Shown here piece after piece: positions 22,090-33,479 of a stretch of DNA of 64,000 nt. The stretch is from NCBI GenBank assembly GCA_964030475.1, contig CAXIPT010000009.1, forward strand, positions 2,691,731 through 2,755,730. The letters are read 5' to 3'. Numbering within the stretch: the first letter of the stretch is position 1; each line of letters opens with the position of its first letter. This DNA is from Tethya wilhelma (taxonomy: Eukaryota > Porifera > Demospongiae > Tethyida > Tethyidae). Position numbers and translations under genes: made by a program. Below the pieces are notes generated by a model that saw only the letters and a program-made list of their open reading frames with translations, was not told the DNA's origin and ran no database searches.

Positions 22090-22693
22090 ATGGGAACTTC
22101 AAAGTATATGTCAACCATGTTTCTCTTCTTCTATGTTGCCTTGGTTTTTGGAGCTGCATTTAGCTTGGGTGTTGAACAACCACCCAAGTACCCAAAAATG
22201 CCAGACTATAAAGTTGAGGGATTCGTTGATGGTGGCTCTATTGCTTCATTTTCAAGCAATGTGAGTAGTACAAATAGAACCGATATTCTTTATTCGACTC
22301 TTTATGCACAACTTGCTGCCGATACAAAATACGACCGTTTCTCAGATAGTGCCCGTTGGAACGAGAAATACGTTGAAGTACTTAATCACATTGGATACGT
22401 TATTCTGAATTTAAACACATTTGAAATTTACAAACCTGAGGGTACCTATGTAATGTATGAGGCAATTCTATCTCTGCTTGAGTCAAGCTCTCCCAATGCT
22501 GCTACCTTGGAGACAATGCGTAAGTCAATGAATGCACTTAAGTTGCTGAAAATGACCGATTCAAGGAAACAGGTTTTCATGGATAAAAGCTACAACTCGA
22601 GGTCAAACAGTGGCCATTTTCAAGTTCTTGCTGCTACAAAGAGTAATATCAGTGATGGCTATGTATCAGTGGTGCTAGGTCACTTCTACTTTA
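22090..22693 (+). pseudogene. Paralog of the secreted 278-aa protein, truncated by a MITE
   Basis: The reading frame matches the gene at 20925 from the signal peptide (STMFLFFYVALVFGAAF) through GHFQVLAATKSN and VVLGHFYF, then runs into MITE family A, which adds a false tail of about 53 residues up to 22848. The C-terminal 70 or so residues of the family are missing. The MITE ends at the N at 23047, so the truncation may be a mis-join rather than a real insertion. Upstream sequence is similar in layout to that of its paralog. Confidence 0.7.
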
Positions 22694-23046
22694 ATAGTAA
22701 AAATTTCAAAAAAATAAGTCGTGTAGGAATGGGCAGTGCAGTAAAAAGTATTGGAACAAGGAATGTCTCAATTTCGGCACATGACTACTTCATTTTTATT
22801 ATTGTCTCCCTCATACGGATGGCCCTCAGTGTCGTAAATATACAATGACTGCACAAAAGTATCTGCTGCATTGGTTCAAATTCCTACTAATCAGTTGGCT
22901 AAGCAGTGGAGTAAAATATAAGTGACAGGCAACTTAAACTGGAGAACCAGCCAAGAGTTGCCGGGCATAAAAAATGAAGTAGTCATGTGCCGAAATTGAG
23001 ACATTCCTTGTTCCAATACTTTTTACTGCACTGCCCATTCCTACAC
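22694..23046. mobile_element. MITE family A, copy 2, cut at an assembly join
   Basis: It has the same inverted ends as 3157-3545 (GTGTAGGAATGGGCAGTGCA and inverse), but the outermost 30 or so bases of the right end are missing at the N at 23047. The left end lies inside the coding frame of the secreted paralog. Confidence 0.85.
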
Positions 23047-23047
23047 N

Positions 23048-23916
23048 CTGTCTTGAATGGCAGTGGCATCAACATACTCCTCTTGGACTTCATCATTATC
23101 TTCATTGGATACAGCCTCAAGTTTGTCGCTGATGGCAGCATTTTGTAGGAATTCTTGTTCTTCATGTGTCATAGTGTCATAAACCTCTTCGATCTCTTGC
23201 GCTTTCTTTTGGCGCTGCTGAGAAAGGAGTTCTTTTACTCGCGGATGTTCGTAAAGAGATTTTAGCTTGGGAGGGACGTTTGGCTTCTTCTTTAGCTGTT
23301 GACTTCTTATTTGATTTCGATAGACAATGATGTCATCGTAAACATCTTCAAAAGAGCTTACGTGGACCTTGGGAGTAATAGAACTTGGATGTACCCTTGC
23401 TGCTTTAAGTGTGTCGGCTTGTTTTGGTGACTCAGTTTTACAAATTTTCTTCTCACCATTAAATTTTGAGGACTGTGCTTGATCTTGTGTTTGATTTGTA
23501 CCAGGATGAGGCTTTGCCAACTGTGACCCTTCATGGTCATCTCCTACAAGTGTGGTATTAGACTGTTGACGACTCGTTGAATTGTTCAACTCCTTTCTAA
23601 TTGGAATGACATCATCATACACACCATCTTCAGGTACTTGCAAAACGATTCCAAAGTGAGTGTTGCTCGACCCACTCTGCATGGACCCTGAGGGTACATG
23701 TGGTATGATATCATCGTAAATATCATCGTCGGTTGCATTTTGTAGTTCAGCAAGGCTCAAAATGTCGTCATAAATGTCTGAGTCGCTGTAAGACCGACTC
23801 CTTCGTTGTGTCTTCTCAGCAATGATTTCCCTGGCCACTGCCAAAACAAGTGCTGATTTCTTTGCCACTCCTGGCTTCTGTGTGGCTAGCACAGAGCCAG
23901 TGTTTGTTGTAGTCAT
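23048..23916 (-). CDS. Protein with repeated YDD[IV] tyrosine motifs (adaptor-like), partial
   Basis: The ATG at 23916 follows a probable 3' splice site (TTTACTACATTTAG), so a 5' UTR intron is likely. The frame runs about 289 residues to the N at 23047 and then is lost. Tyrosines lie in DIYDDILSL, DIYDDIIPH, GVYDDVIPI and DVYDDIIVY, followed by EVYDTM and EEYVDA. The rest is polar and probably disordered, with a lysine/proline-rich stretch (KKKPNVPPKLKSLYEHP). Acidic-YDD[IV] repeats resemble SH2 docking sites, such as those in the vertebrate adaptor ADAP/FYB. That suggests a tyrosine-phosphorylated scaffold; no catalytic domain is visible. It faces away from the RasGEF gene across about 350 bases. 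Confidence 0.65.
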
Positions 23917-23946
23917 TGTGAATCTAAATGTAGTAAACAAAACCAC

Positions 23947-24289
23947 AATTGATGTCCAGCAGTACTATTGATTATAAGGAAGACTTGTAAACGCATGTAA
24001 AAGATAGGCAATTAGGCAGACAGGTGAATTAGAGAATGAGGCTAATAAATCCATATGCACTTACTGTTAATTTTGTATCCAGTGATGCGCAGCCTTCAGT
24101 TCTCTCAACTTAGCTTATTGATCCACGCCCTCCTGGGATATCCAGAGGTCCCCGCCCACCCTCAGCCGGCCATTAATTTACGCGCGTGATAATTATTGCG
24201 AAATGCCACATGTTCTTATTTCCCGCCAAAGTCGGCTCTATTGACCAATCAAATGGTGGTAATAAAAGGGGCTGTCCCAACTGGAAGCG
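23947..24289. promoter_or_regulatory. Divergent promoter of the YDD-motif gene and the RasGEF gene
   Basis: Non-coding and locally GC-richer than its surroundings. A CCAAT box (GACCAATCAAATGG) lies near 24243 and an AATAAAAGG TATA-like sequence near 24262, both placed for the plus-strand transcript whose first exon I put at about 24290. Confidence 0.45.
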
Positions 24290-24426
24290 GAAGTAAGTAA
24301 AGTGGGAGGTCACAGTACTATAAACACAGTTCGCCATACAGAGACCTCAACACACTTGGAAACCCAAGACACTGACAGTTCAAGCGACAAGCGAGCCGTC
24401 TCTGAACACAAGAAAGTTTTCAAAAG
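24290..24426 (+). other. Probable non-coding first exon of the RasGEF gene
   Basis: This short purine-rich stretch follows CCAAT and TATA-like boxes and ends at a consensus donor (CAAAA/GTGAGT). No long in-frame start is present. The next convincing acceptor on this strand is at 33429, which carries the first RasGEF coding exon, so the link is inferred from position only. Confidence 0.4.
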
Positions 24427-25480
24427 TGAGTTAGCTGTGTATCTGTGTGTGTGTTCGTGTTGGACGTATATTGGTCGTTTGTAGACCTTGCCAAATTTGC
24501 CCAGCTGGTGGGTTGCCATGCAGAAGGAAGACAAAAAGATAGTTTTTTCCCCCTGCATATAATAGTAGCTCATACAAAGAGTTTCAGGCTAGCCAGACTT
24601 TTCTATCCTGTAGCAAGAGACTGTTTGTATTTGTCTTTGAAACAAACTGCACTGAATTTGTATACCTAAAAATTCTTTGTTAAAAATGTAAGTTTGCCAG
24701 TAACCCTTGAGAGAGTATAAATTATCTCTGTAACAAGACTTGTATAGTAATTGTATATAGTAAGAAAAAGGTACTATAGTGTTTCCCTGTATCTGATAGC
24801 TTGTGCACTCATTTCACTTTGTATCCCAGCTGTATCTCTACAAGTGTACCCTAGTATATGCTGTGCTTCAATTTGCCTACTACACTCCATTGCTTGTTTG
24901 CCACACCTAGAGTCACTAGTGCAGTGGCCTGGTTCTATGGCTATATACTTACACTACATTTTAATTTGCTCATACTTGGGAAGGCTGTGTGTGTTGTGCC
25001 ATATGTGCTCAACTGTCTGTGAATGCAATGGCAACTGTAGTTAATCTACCTGTACAGACAGCACAACTATGTGTTATGATACTGCATAATTCTGTGCATG
25101 CATGCTTGTCTTCTATGTGTGTGTGTTGCATTTGAACTGGTCCTACTTTTCAAAACATTGTGTTCTACAAGTAGGTGTCAAGGACCCTTAAGAACAATAC
25201 CCCCCCAAACCGCCTTATATGTTTTTACATACTACCTGACTTCTCAGTGCAGACATGTCTAGAAATATTATTATGCCCAAGCCCTCCCATACTGTCTGTA
25301 TAGGTGTGGAAATTTGTTCTAGTGTGTAATTGTGTGTGTGGACACACTGGTGTCCAAAGTGTTTGAAATGGAGCAAATGCAATTGACCTCATGTGATTTG
25401 ACAGGCAAGAGTTTGGCAACATACTTGAGGGTTAGCCTTGAAGATAAAATTTTTTTTAAAGGTTATGACTGTAGCTACGT

Positions 25481-25522
<42 letters not shown>
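25481..25522. repeat. (GT)n microsatellite
   Basis: An uninterrupted GT run of about 42 bases in the long intron. Confidence 0.95.
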
Positions 25523-25525
<3 letters not shown>

Positions 25526-26189
25526 TACAGAATAGCCTTGCTGTGCATATATTATTACAGAAATAGGGAAATTATCCTAACAATATATTTATTCCTGACG
25601 CTGTCAATTGGGTGCTTCCCAAGGAAATGAAGAGTTGTGTGTTTGCTTCATCCATCCTCTATATATGCAGTGGGTGCTATTGTACAAGCACTCATCTGTA
25701 TCGTTGGTGTATCTAATGGGTTTATACTTGTTACCTCTTCCAGGCATATGTGTTGATTCGTTTTGCACTTTGAGGTTATAATTTCCAGTGAGAAAGAAAC
25801 ACTAATATCACAGTAGCTTCATACGGAAGATCCTTCCTGGGTTATGTGTGTATAACAAAATTTTTGCAAACTGCAAAAGTTAAGTTACTGTATTATGGGA
25901 AAAAACTTTGAATGAGGCTACTATCTTGGTGTGTTGTTGAATACTGTGTGTTGCTGATGATTTATGTCAATGTGGTTGCATATCTTTGTATGGAAGTCCG
26001 AGATCACAGTTTTTGAGTGTCACTCGCCAAAAGGATACTTGGAATTTACAGTAGACCAGACTTCTTGTTATTCTTCCCCTTGTACTGGAACATCTTTCCC
26101 ACTCTTAGCTCGACCCTTTGAGGGCTGCATGTTTGTTCAGAAGATGCTTGTGGATGCATGGCATCAGGTGTCCTTCCTGTGTCGTTAGT

Positions 26190-26258
26190 CACACACACAC
26201 ACACACACACACACACNGCCATGAAAATTTGGAGCTACAGCGACAAGGCTCTATATGT

Positions 26259-26295
<37 letters not shown>
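26190..26295. repeat. Two (CA)n runs around an N
   Basis: CA runs at 26190-26216 and 26260-26295 flank an assembly join (N at 26217) and a 45-base unique piece. Confidence 0.9.
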
Positions 26296-26298
<3 letters not shown>

Positions 26299-26579
26299 AA
26301 CACCTGGTAACTGTTTCAAAATTAACTATTTTGGAGTAGAATAATAATTTCTCTCTTTCTCTCACACACTCACTCAATCAACATCTACAAACAAACATCT
26401 CAAAGGATACTCCACTCCAATGGCTACCTAAACTTGTTAGATGTGAGTTAGTGGTGAAGAACTAGTTCCTTTGACCAGAAGCCATCTTAGCTTCTTCCCA
26501 GGGCAATACTCTAATTAGTCTCAGTGGCTAGTGTGGTGTGTGTGAACCAGCTGTGTAGCTAGCACAAGGAGACAGCACC

Positions 26580-26960
26580 TTTTTTGTTTTCCTTTTTTAT
26601 CAGTCAATCTGTTCCAATCTCTTTACTGTGTCTTGTTTGAGGTGATAGATAGCTCAGGGTTGATGTGTGTGCTGGCTTGTGTGCTTTTGAGCTTAGCACT
26701 GGGCAGACAGTACTTTTTATTGTTTTCTTTTTTTTTATCAGCCAATCTGTTCAATTTCTCCACTGTGTCTTGTTTAAGGTGATAGATATAACCTAGGGTT
26801 GATACCTGTGCTGTGTGTGTGCTCTTGAACTTAGCACTGGGCAAACAGGATTATTTTTTTTGTTTTGTTTTTCTTTTTTTATAGCCAATCTCCTCTCCAT
26901 TGTGTCTTGTTTGAGGTGAGGGATATAGCCTTGGGTTGATGTGTTAGTAGTGGGATAAAA
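26580..26960. repeat. Threefold tandem repeat, ~140-bp unit
   Basis: Three diverged copies share TGTGTCTTGTTTGAGGTGA and the flanking CAATCTGTTC and GGGTTGAT segments, beginning near 26595, 26735 and 26880. They do not code. Confidence 0.8.
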
Positions 26961-27945
26961 ACCTTGCTTGTTTTGTGTGTCTCTGTCCTCCTCTTGTTCC
27001 AGTACACAGCCACTTTGTAGCTTGGTATGATTTTCTTGGCATCCATCATTTCCTCAGGCTGTTGGTTTAGTGATACAAGCCACATTTAGGCTTTTTTTGA
27101 CCTAGTGATAATAAGAATGTGATGGTTGTTTATTTGCAACAGGTAGCAATAATAGCATACATCTACTGTCACTATATTACATAATTTTTATTATGCATGT
27201 AAGTTAGTATTATTAGTCTGTTGCAAGCAAGACTGTGACTTCAGTAAGATAGATTTACCAAGTTATCGTAGCTCGGTTTGAGGCTGGTAATAAATTAAAT
27301 TGTTCCAATTCTTCCATGCCTTTGATTCTCAGTCGTGGATATAATATATTATTTAAAGTACGACACAGAATTATTATCATTAGCATGTAATTCCATCCAC
27401 TTATAATTGTCCCAGAGCTTGTAGAGATACTAGGATGGTACATATCATCCCATGATTGAACATCATTATCATATTGGGAAGTATTCATTGCGTGTAGGCA
27501 ACATCTTCAGCCCACAGCAATTTCTACAGAATCCTTACTCTTCAGAACTTCTGAGCCGGCGCAGAGCCACATTGCCCGGTTGTGGCGAAACATTAATTCA
27601 TAATGTGTCATCATTGTAGGCCACATTTAAACCTTATACCTCAACTAAGCCTTACAATAGTATCTACCATGCTGAAGTGTTTGTATATACAATACTGGCA
27701 TATGTTGTTGGTTTCCTGGTTTCATCACAATGCTGAAAGTTTATATTCAGGATTCTGTTCACATGCGGTGCATATGTTCAGGTGCGTGGTACTGCTGTGA
27801 TAACGTTTTTGCGTTCAGGTGTATTTGTGTTGTTATGAGAGTGTTGTTTTTGAGGATGGCGTAAGTATGTATAGTATCTGTGCTACCTCTTTCAATGCTC
27901 TATCTTTGTTTCAGCTTCACCTTTTGCTTAGCGTCTCTGTCTGTC

Positions 27946-27950
<5 letters not shown>

Positions 27951-28026
<76 letters not shown>
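27951..28026. repeat. (GT)n microsatellite
   Basis: An uninterrupted GT run of about 76 bases. Confidence 0.95.
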
Positions 28027-28027
<1 letters not shown>

Positions 28028-31000
28028 GCAGTTATACGCTGCCCTCTTATTTCATTATTCTTATTCTTATAATGTCATTTTCTATTCCTGGATCACTGTT
28101 GCATAATACTGCAACTCTGTACTCGTGATCTCAAATTGAATTTAGTAGCTTTCACACACACGTGTGCGTGCACAAGTTCACAAGTTCCTGAATCAAAGCC
28201 GATGAGCTTCCCGTATCCCAGAAATTTTGTTAAATCATTTCATGATTGGTAGTGGTTGGAGGCCTACCCACAGACTGCTGTCTGAGTGTGGTCAATGTCG
28301 AGCAATTACGTTCACATTATGTGTGGCTATCATCTTTGTGAGAATTTTATAATGTTCTCTTCTTTGCTTGATTTTATTTTTCTGACTAACAAGAGAAAAT
28401 TATCTTGATCTCTGTAGCCTGCAACCTAAAGATGTCCTGTTATGGGTTAATTCTATTGTGGTGGTGCACTAACTCAACTAGTTGCTAGGCTACAAGCTTT
28501 TGTACTGTTAGTACCCACTTGAGTAGTCCTGGAAGCAAGGTTTAGTCACTTGGCTACAGTTCTACATAGGTTTGTAGCATCTAATAGGTGTAAAAGTACC
28601 AGTGTATTTAAGGTGTACATCTACGTATAGGTGCTATATGTTCCTGAATCGCACTTGCGTATAATTTGTCTGTGAGTCCTTAGGTGTGCCAACATTGAGC
28701 ATGTGTTCACACCTGTTTTTTCATTCATGCTCGCCTTCAACCATCTGTAGGAGAGACTACCTTTCCTCTGCCAGTTTTAGCCAAGTTGTCAGATGGTCGT
28801 AGAGAAAGCCTAATTATGGGGATAAGACATAGCAAGTAAAGTAAAATTGTAATCTCATAAAAAAAGGACAATTACTATACCTCCCACAGATGAGTTGAAC
28901 TTATTTTTTTGCTTTTCAAATGTCCCACTTTTTTTTTATAAAAAGTTTCATTGTATACATACATGCAGTCATACTAAAGTTTAGTGAAACTCATAAAATA
29001 ATACTCCAAATACAGTGTACAGTACAAACTGAGTTGTGTGCTACTATTCTTCTAATGTGGAATGAGCTGTTGTACCCTTATCACTCATTAGTGTGTGAAG
29101 AGGAATGCCACATGTTATGGAGCACAACATGTGTACATGTGGGACATGGTTAAATGGGTATAGGTGACCTTTTATAGGATATATTTACTGTGGGTAACCA
29201 TGGTGACCAAACCACTCTAGAGTAAATCAGTGCAATAGTTTAGATAAAAAGTGCCCAAGTGTTATTCATTGTCTGCAGTGCCACATGGAACCAGGTTATG
29301 TTGTGTCCTATTGTGTAAGAAAGTGGACACTTGAGTAGTAAACAGTAGCTATGTATGCTGGTGCTGAATTGGCAGCTAGACTATAACGTCAGATTACTGT
29401 ACTCTTGGACACTGATTTATATATAGTAGTAAAAATTTTGAAATAATTTTTTTTTTTTTGTATTTTATTTTCTTGAAGATTGATGTGCCATGTTGAAATG
29501 CATATACCATAATGGATGATCTATTGACTATGGCAATAATAAAGAGCCTTGTTGCCTATTTAGACATTGGCTATAAATGGACCCTGTGTTTCTATTACCA
29601 TTTCCATATACACGTTCCTCACACGCTTGCCATTCTTTTACTGAACAGTGTGTGTGTATACACTACACTCTGCAATTTTTAATTTGTGTGTGTCAACATT
29701 ACACGAACACCATTTTCTCTTGCCATCTACACATCATGTGATTCACCAGCGCCAGGATACGCCCCATTGATCACTAATCAATTGCTAAGTGGATCATATT
29801 ATTCCCATTACCCATTATGGTATGTGATTACAAGACCTCCTTGCAATAGGGTATGTAGTGTAACAGCGGGGCATGTAGCTATTCATTGCCTGGGTCCATA
29901 TTGGACATGTTTCAAGTCTAGATTTGGTGGTTGCCTGCATGCCAATTTAATTTGCAAAGTTCAAATGTCTGTTCATTCTAGACATGTCTAGCTACTTGTA
30001 ACCTATTCTTTCTCCCATTGTTTTTACTTGTAATTTTTTTGCTTTAGGCACAGCATGCATGTATGTCAAGCATGTATGCATTGTCTATTGTTTCTAAGAG
30101 CAGACAGCTAGCTTACAAGGTTTTGGCAAAGCTTGTGACTATACACATTGGTATGTTATTGAGGCCTATATATTTGCTAGCAGGAAGGTACTGCATACAT
30201 ATGTGATGCGATCATGCAATTGAGAATGTCCAAACAGCATCCAATTTGTGATTTTAAGGGCTAGAATCCACAATCAGTAATAGCACGATTTATGCATCAA
30301 TGTACACTGAAGCAACAGTTCACTTTCAACGAATGTTTGGAAAGTAAGTTATTGGAGGACTTCAACGTCAACAACAACAGCATCATGATAAAATGACCGA
30401 CTGTTTGCAAGTGATGTACAAAGATAACACAGCATCAAAACAAACTTCTGTAAAGTATAATATTTTGGGAGATATCTCAATAAACACCAAGAAAGTCGAC
30501 GCAATTTTTAAGATATATACATACTTACACACACACACAAAATGGCTGCATCAAAGCAACTCAAAAAAAAAAGATATGAAAAGCATCTTTCATAAACAAA
30601 CCCAAAACTGTGGTGTATCCTAAATTCATGCTCAGGTACAGCACACCAATCAAGCTCGCAGTCAGGGGAGCAGGCGAGTGTTTGTTCAATCGTTCATGGG
30701 TGGTATTTCCATTCTTGTTCTTTTCTTGTGCAATGATCGCGAAACCGATGTTGCTGACTTGTGTGCTCGTGTTGCTTTACATATAGATATGTAGTTTTTG
30801 TTACTATCTGGTAGCAGCTACATATAATTTCTAGCCTGTTTTGAGTTACTTTCTTCAAGGGGGTATCTAGCTGTCTTTCATGTGTGTTGGATGTAGTTCT
30901 GATGTAATTGAACAGGAAAAATGTTACACAAAAGATGTATTGTTGTAGCGAAAAAATATCCCAAAAGAGCAACAATCAAAGTCAATCTCAAGACAACTTC

Positions 31001-31614
31001 TACAATTGATTGTGAATTTAGAACGAAATCTAGACCTTTCAAACAATATAATTTTTGCAAAATAATTATCCATGCAGATATCCAGGAAATATGGTTTTTT
31101 AGACCTCAAGCTCTCTAGGTCTGTGAATGCATACTATGTTGTGTGTACGTTTCCATAGTAACCTGTAGTCACCATAGCAACCCATACCATTCCAGCTGCA
31201 GTGATGCTGGGACTCACTCACCCAATGGATGAGTAGAGGTACATGAATGGCTGCAAATTAGACACTGGGTCCACAATAGATTATCACCAACCTCATGTTC
31301 TGCTCAATTTGTTCACTGTCAGATGTTCCAAACCTTGGTCTGTGATCTAATTTCTAAGATATTGTTGTCCAAAGATTTGGATACACGTTGAACCATCCAC
31401 TGTGTACTATAGTACATTAATTTATGATATTTTTTTGCTGCATAATAATATAAAGTGCATTGGACTGTATGTTGCACCATCAATTGAATTAAGGTTGAAT
31501 TGACATCCTGTTTGTTGGTTGGTAGTATTTGGCACAGCATGCAACTTGAGCTCAGGTCAAAAAATAGTGATGTGTTTCTCTCTTCAGAAAGGGACTTTTT
31601 GATTTCATATTAAG

Positions 31615-31655
<41 letters not shown>

Positions 31656-32011
31656 AGTATCAGAACACATTTTAACTTAGTTTAGGTCGCACCCTGACGT
31701 GGTCTATCCGATTAAGCCAAACCTTTAGCTACTAATTGCACCTGTGTACCCTCTAATCTGTACCAACCTCAGCACACACTGGTACTGCTTCATCACTGTG
31801 CTGTATGCATGCTTTCTCTCCCACCTGGATGAACTTTCACTGCACATATGTGTGTGTGTGTGCAACTACATTATAGCACATCATTGAGGGAAGGGTTGTA
31901 ATGTGTCATAACCACTGATGCCAAAGTGTCTTGAGATTCAATAAGCATTATTCTTTTCACATCTTAAGTGCTGGTGTCTCCGTATTGATTGGGTTTAATG
32001 CCATGAGTACT

Positions 32012-32026
32012 GGTTGTGGTGTGTGT

Positions 32027-32079
<53 letters not shown>

Positions 32080-32092
32080 NCTGTGTGTGTGT
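32012..32092. repeat. (GT)n microsatellite with single-N join
   Basis: A GT run of about 60 bases broken by an N at 32080. Confidence 0.95.
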
Positions 32093-33443
32093 GACTGTTC
32101 ACCTTTTATTCATGAATGCAATCTATTCACCTTTTTTGTTTTTGAATGAAATTTATACCTTGATGCAGCCATACAGCTGTGCTTGGATAATTCCTTTTCT
32201 TTCTCTCTTGTTTGAAACTCTGTGCCAATATTTACTTACACAATCACATCAGGAGGTCATAAGCTCGTAAGCTCCTGATTTCACCTACATATTGGTGCAC
32301 TCTCTAGTGTATTTATTGTATTTTAGTTTGTATGGCATGTGTGTCTATTTGTGAGACAGACACATTGTTCCATCTGTCATTCTTGAAGCTAGCCATGGCC
32401 GATTCACTCGTTGAGCATTGCCAAGTGAGACAAAGAGAAACTTGTGTCACTGGTTGTGAAAGGATGTGTAGGAAGACATGTGAACTGCACACACACACAT
32501 TACAGCTAGCTTATTATCAGCAAGTTTTTCAGACAACCATGCGTACACACCTTGCTTCCATTCCATGGGCTATAATGTCTATCTATAACACACAGTGCAT
32601 AGCATTATTATTGTATACAGTGCACAATCTTATATTATGTCTCCATCCTGTTCACAAATAGCTGATAGCGCTCTAAGGTAATGCAACTGTATGTACATTA
32701 TATAGTACAATAGTACATGACTGATGTAGGCTGTGTAATGAGATTACTCCTCTGAAGCGAACATACAATGTGTCAGTTTGAAATAAGATTGTTGGAAACG
32801 TTTGAAAATTTGCCCTTATACACCACTAACATGCCTCCTCCTACTATATCCTTTGGCTGTGCATATTTGTCCACTGAAAGCGGTTTAGTACGCTGTGTGC
32901 ATGAATTATAGAGTCCACTTCAATAACATTTCAACAGCAGCGTTTTCTTTTGGTTGCTAATGAGAGTACAAATAGCTCACTCGTGTGTGGGAGGTGTATA
33001 CGGACCTGGATTGCTCTGATGCTGTTAGACAGTGTCTCTTACTCCTACCTGCTGACAAATATGAGTCCCCATTGTAGTTCTTTGTGAGTGCTCGGTGATT
33101 GGTGCTGATGGAGCTGTGACTGTGTGTGTGGTGTTTATGCCAACGTGTGTACATGTCTCGTCTCATTTGTCCTTCCTCTAATAGTGTCTATCCTGTGCCA
33201 TTCTTTCACAACAAACAAAGCTGTATACAGTGTAGCTTATAAATAGTCAAAGAGCTAGGTAGGGAACAGTGGATTTAGAATTGTCTCATATCAGTGTGTG
33301 TGCTCAAGTGTAGTTTGTGACTAGAAATTTCAAGTTCAATCAAAATAAAAAGTTTGCCTATAGTTTTTTTTTTGCTCGTTTTTTTCAACTCTTTTAATGT
33401 GTCTGTATTGTGTCATTGTTTTGTGCAGTTTGAAGTAGTCTCC

Positions 33444-33479
33444 ATGACAACCAAAAAACCACACCCACCAAAAAGATGA
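33444..33479 (+). promoter_or_regulatory. Upstream ORF overlapping the RasGEF start codon
   Basis: An 11-codon frame begins at ATG 33444, 15 bases into the exon, and ends in TGA at 33477-33479. That stop overlaps the RasGEF ATG (33476-33478) as ATGA. Such stop-start overlaps can limit or couple translation by reinitiation. Function is inferred. Confidence 0.5.

Larger units (their letters stand above)
24427..33428 (+). other. Long (~9 kb) first intron of the RasGEF gene, or intergenic
   Basis: I see no convincing coding exon here, only microsatellites, one threefold repeat and single-N joins at 26217 and 32080. A short GC-richer piece at 27520-27600 follows CCCACAG and reads openly (SELLSRRRATLPGCGETL) but has no good donor, so it is only a weak candidate for an alternative exon. 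Confidence 0.4.

Noticed and set aside
22694..22848. C-terminal tail of the second secreted paralog (SKNFKK onward)
   Set aside because: It is translated from MITE family A and does not resemble the C-terminus of the intact paralog.
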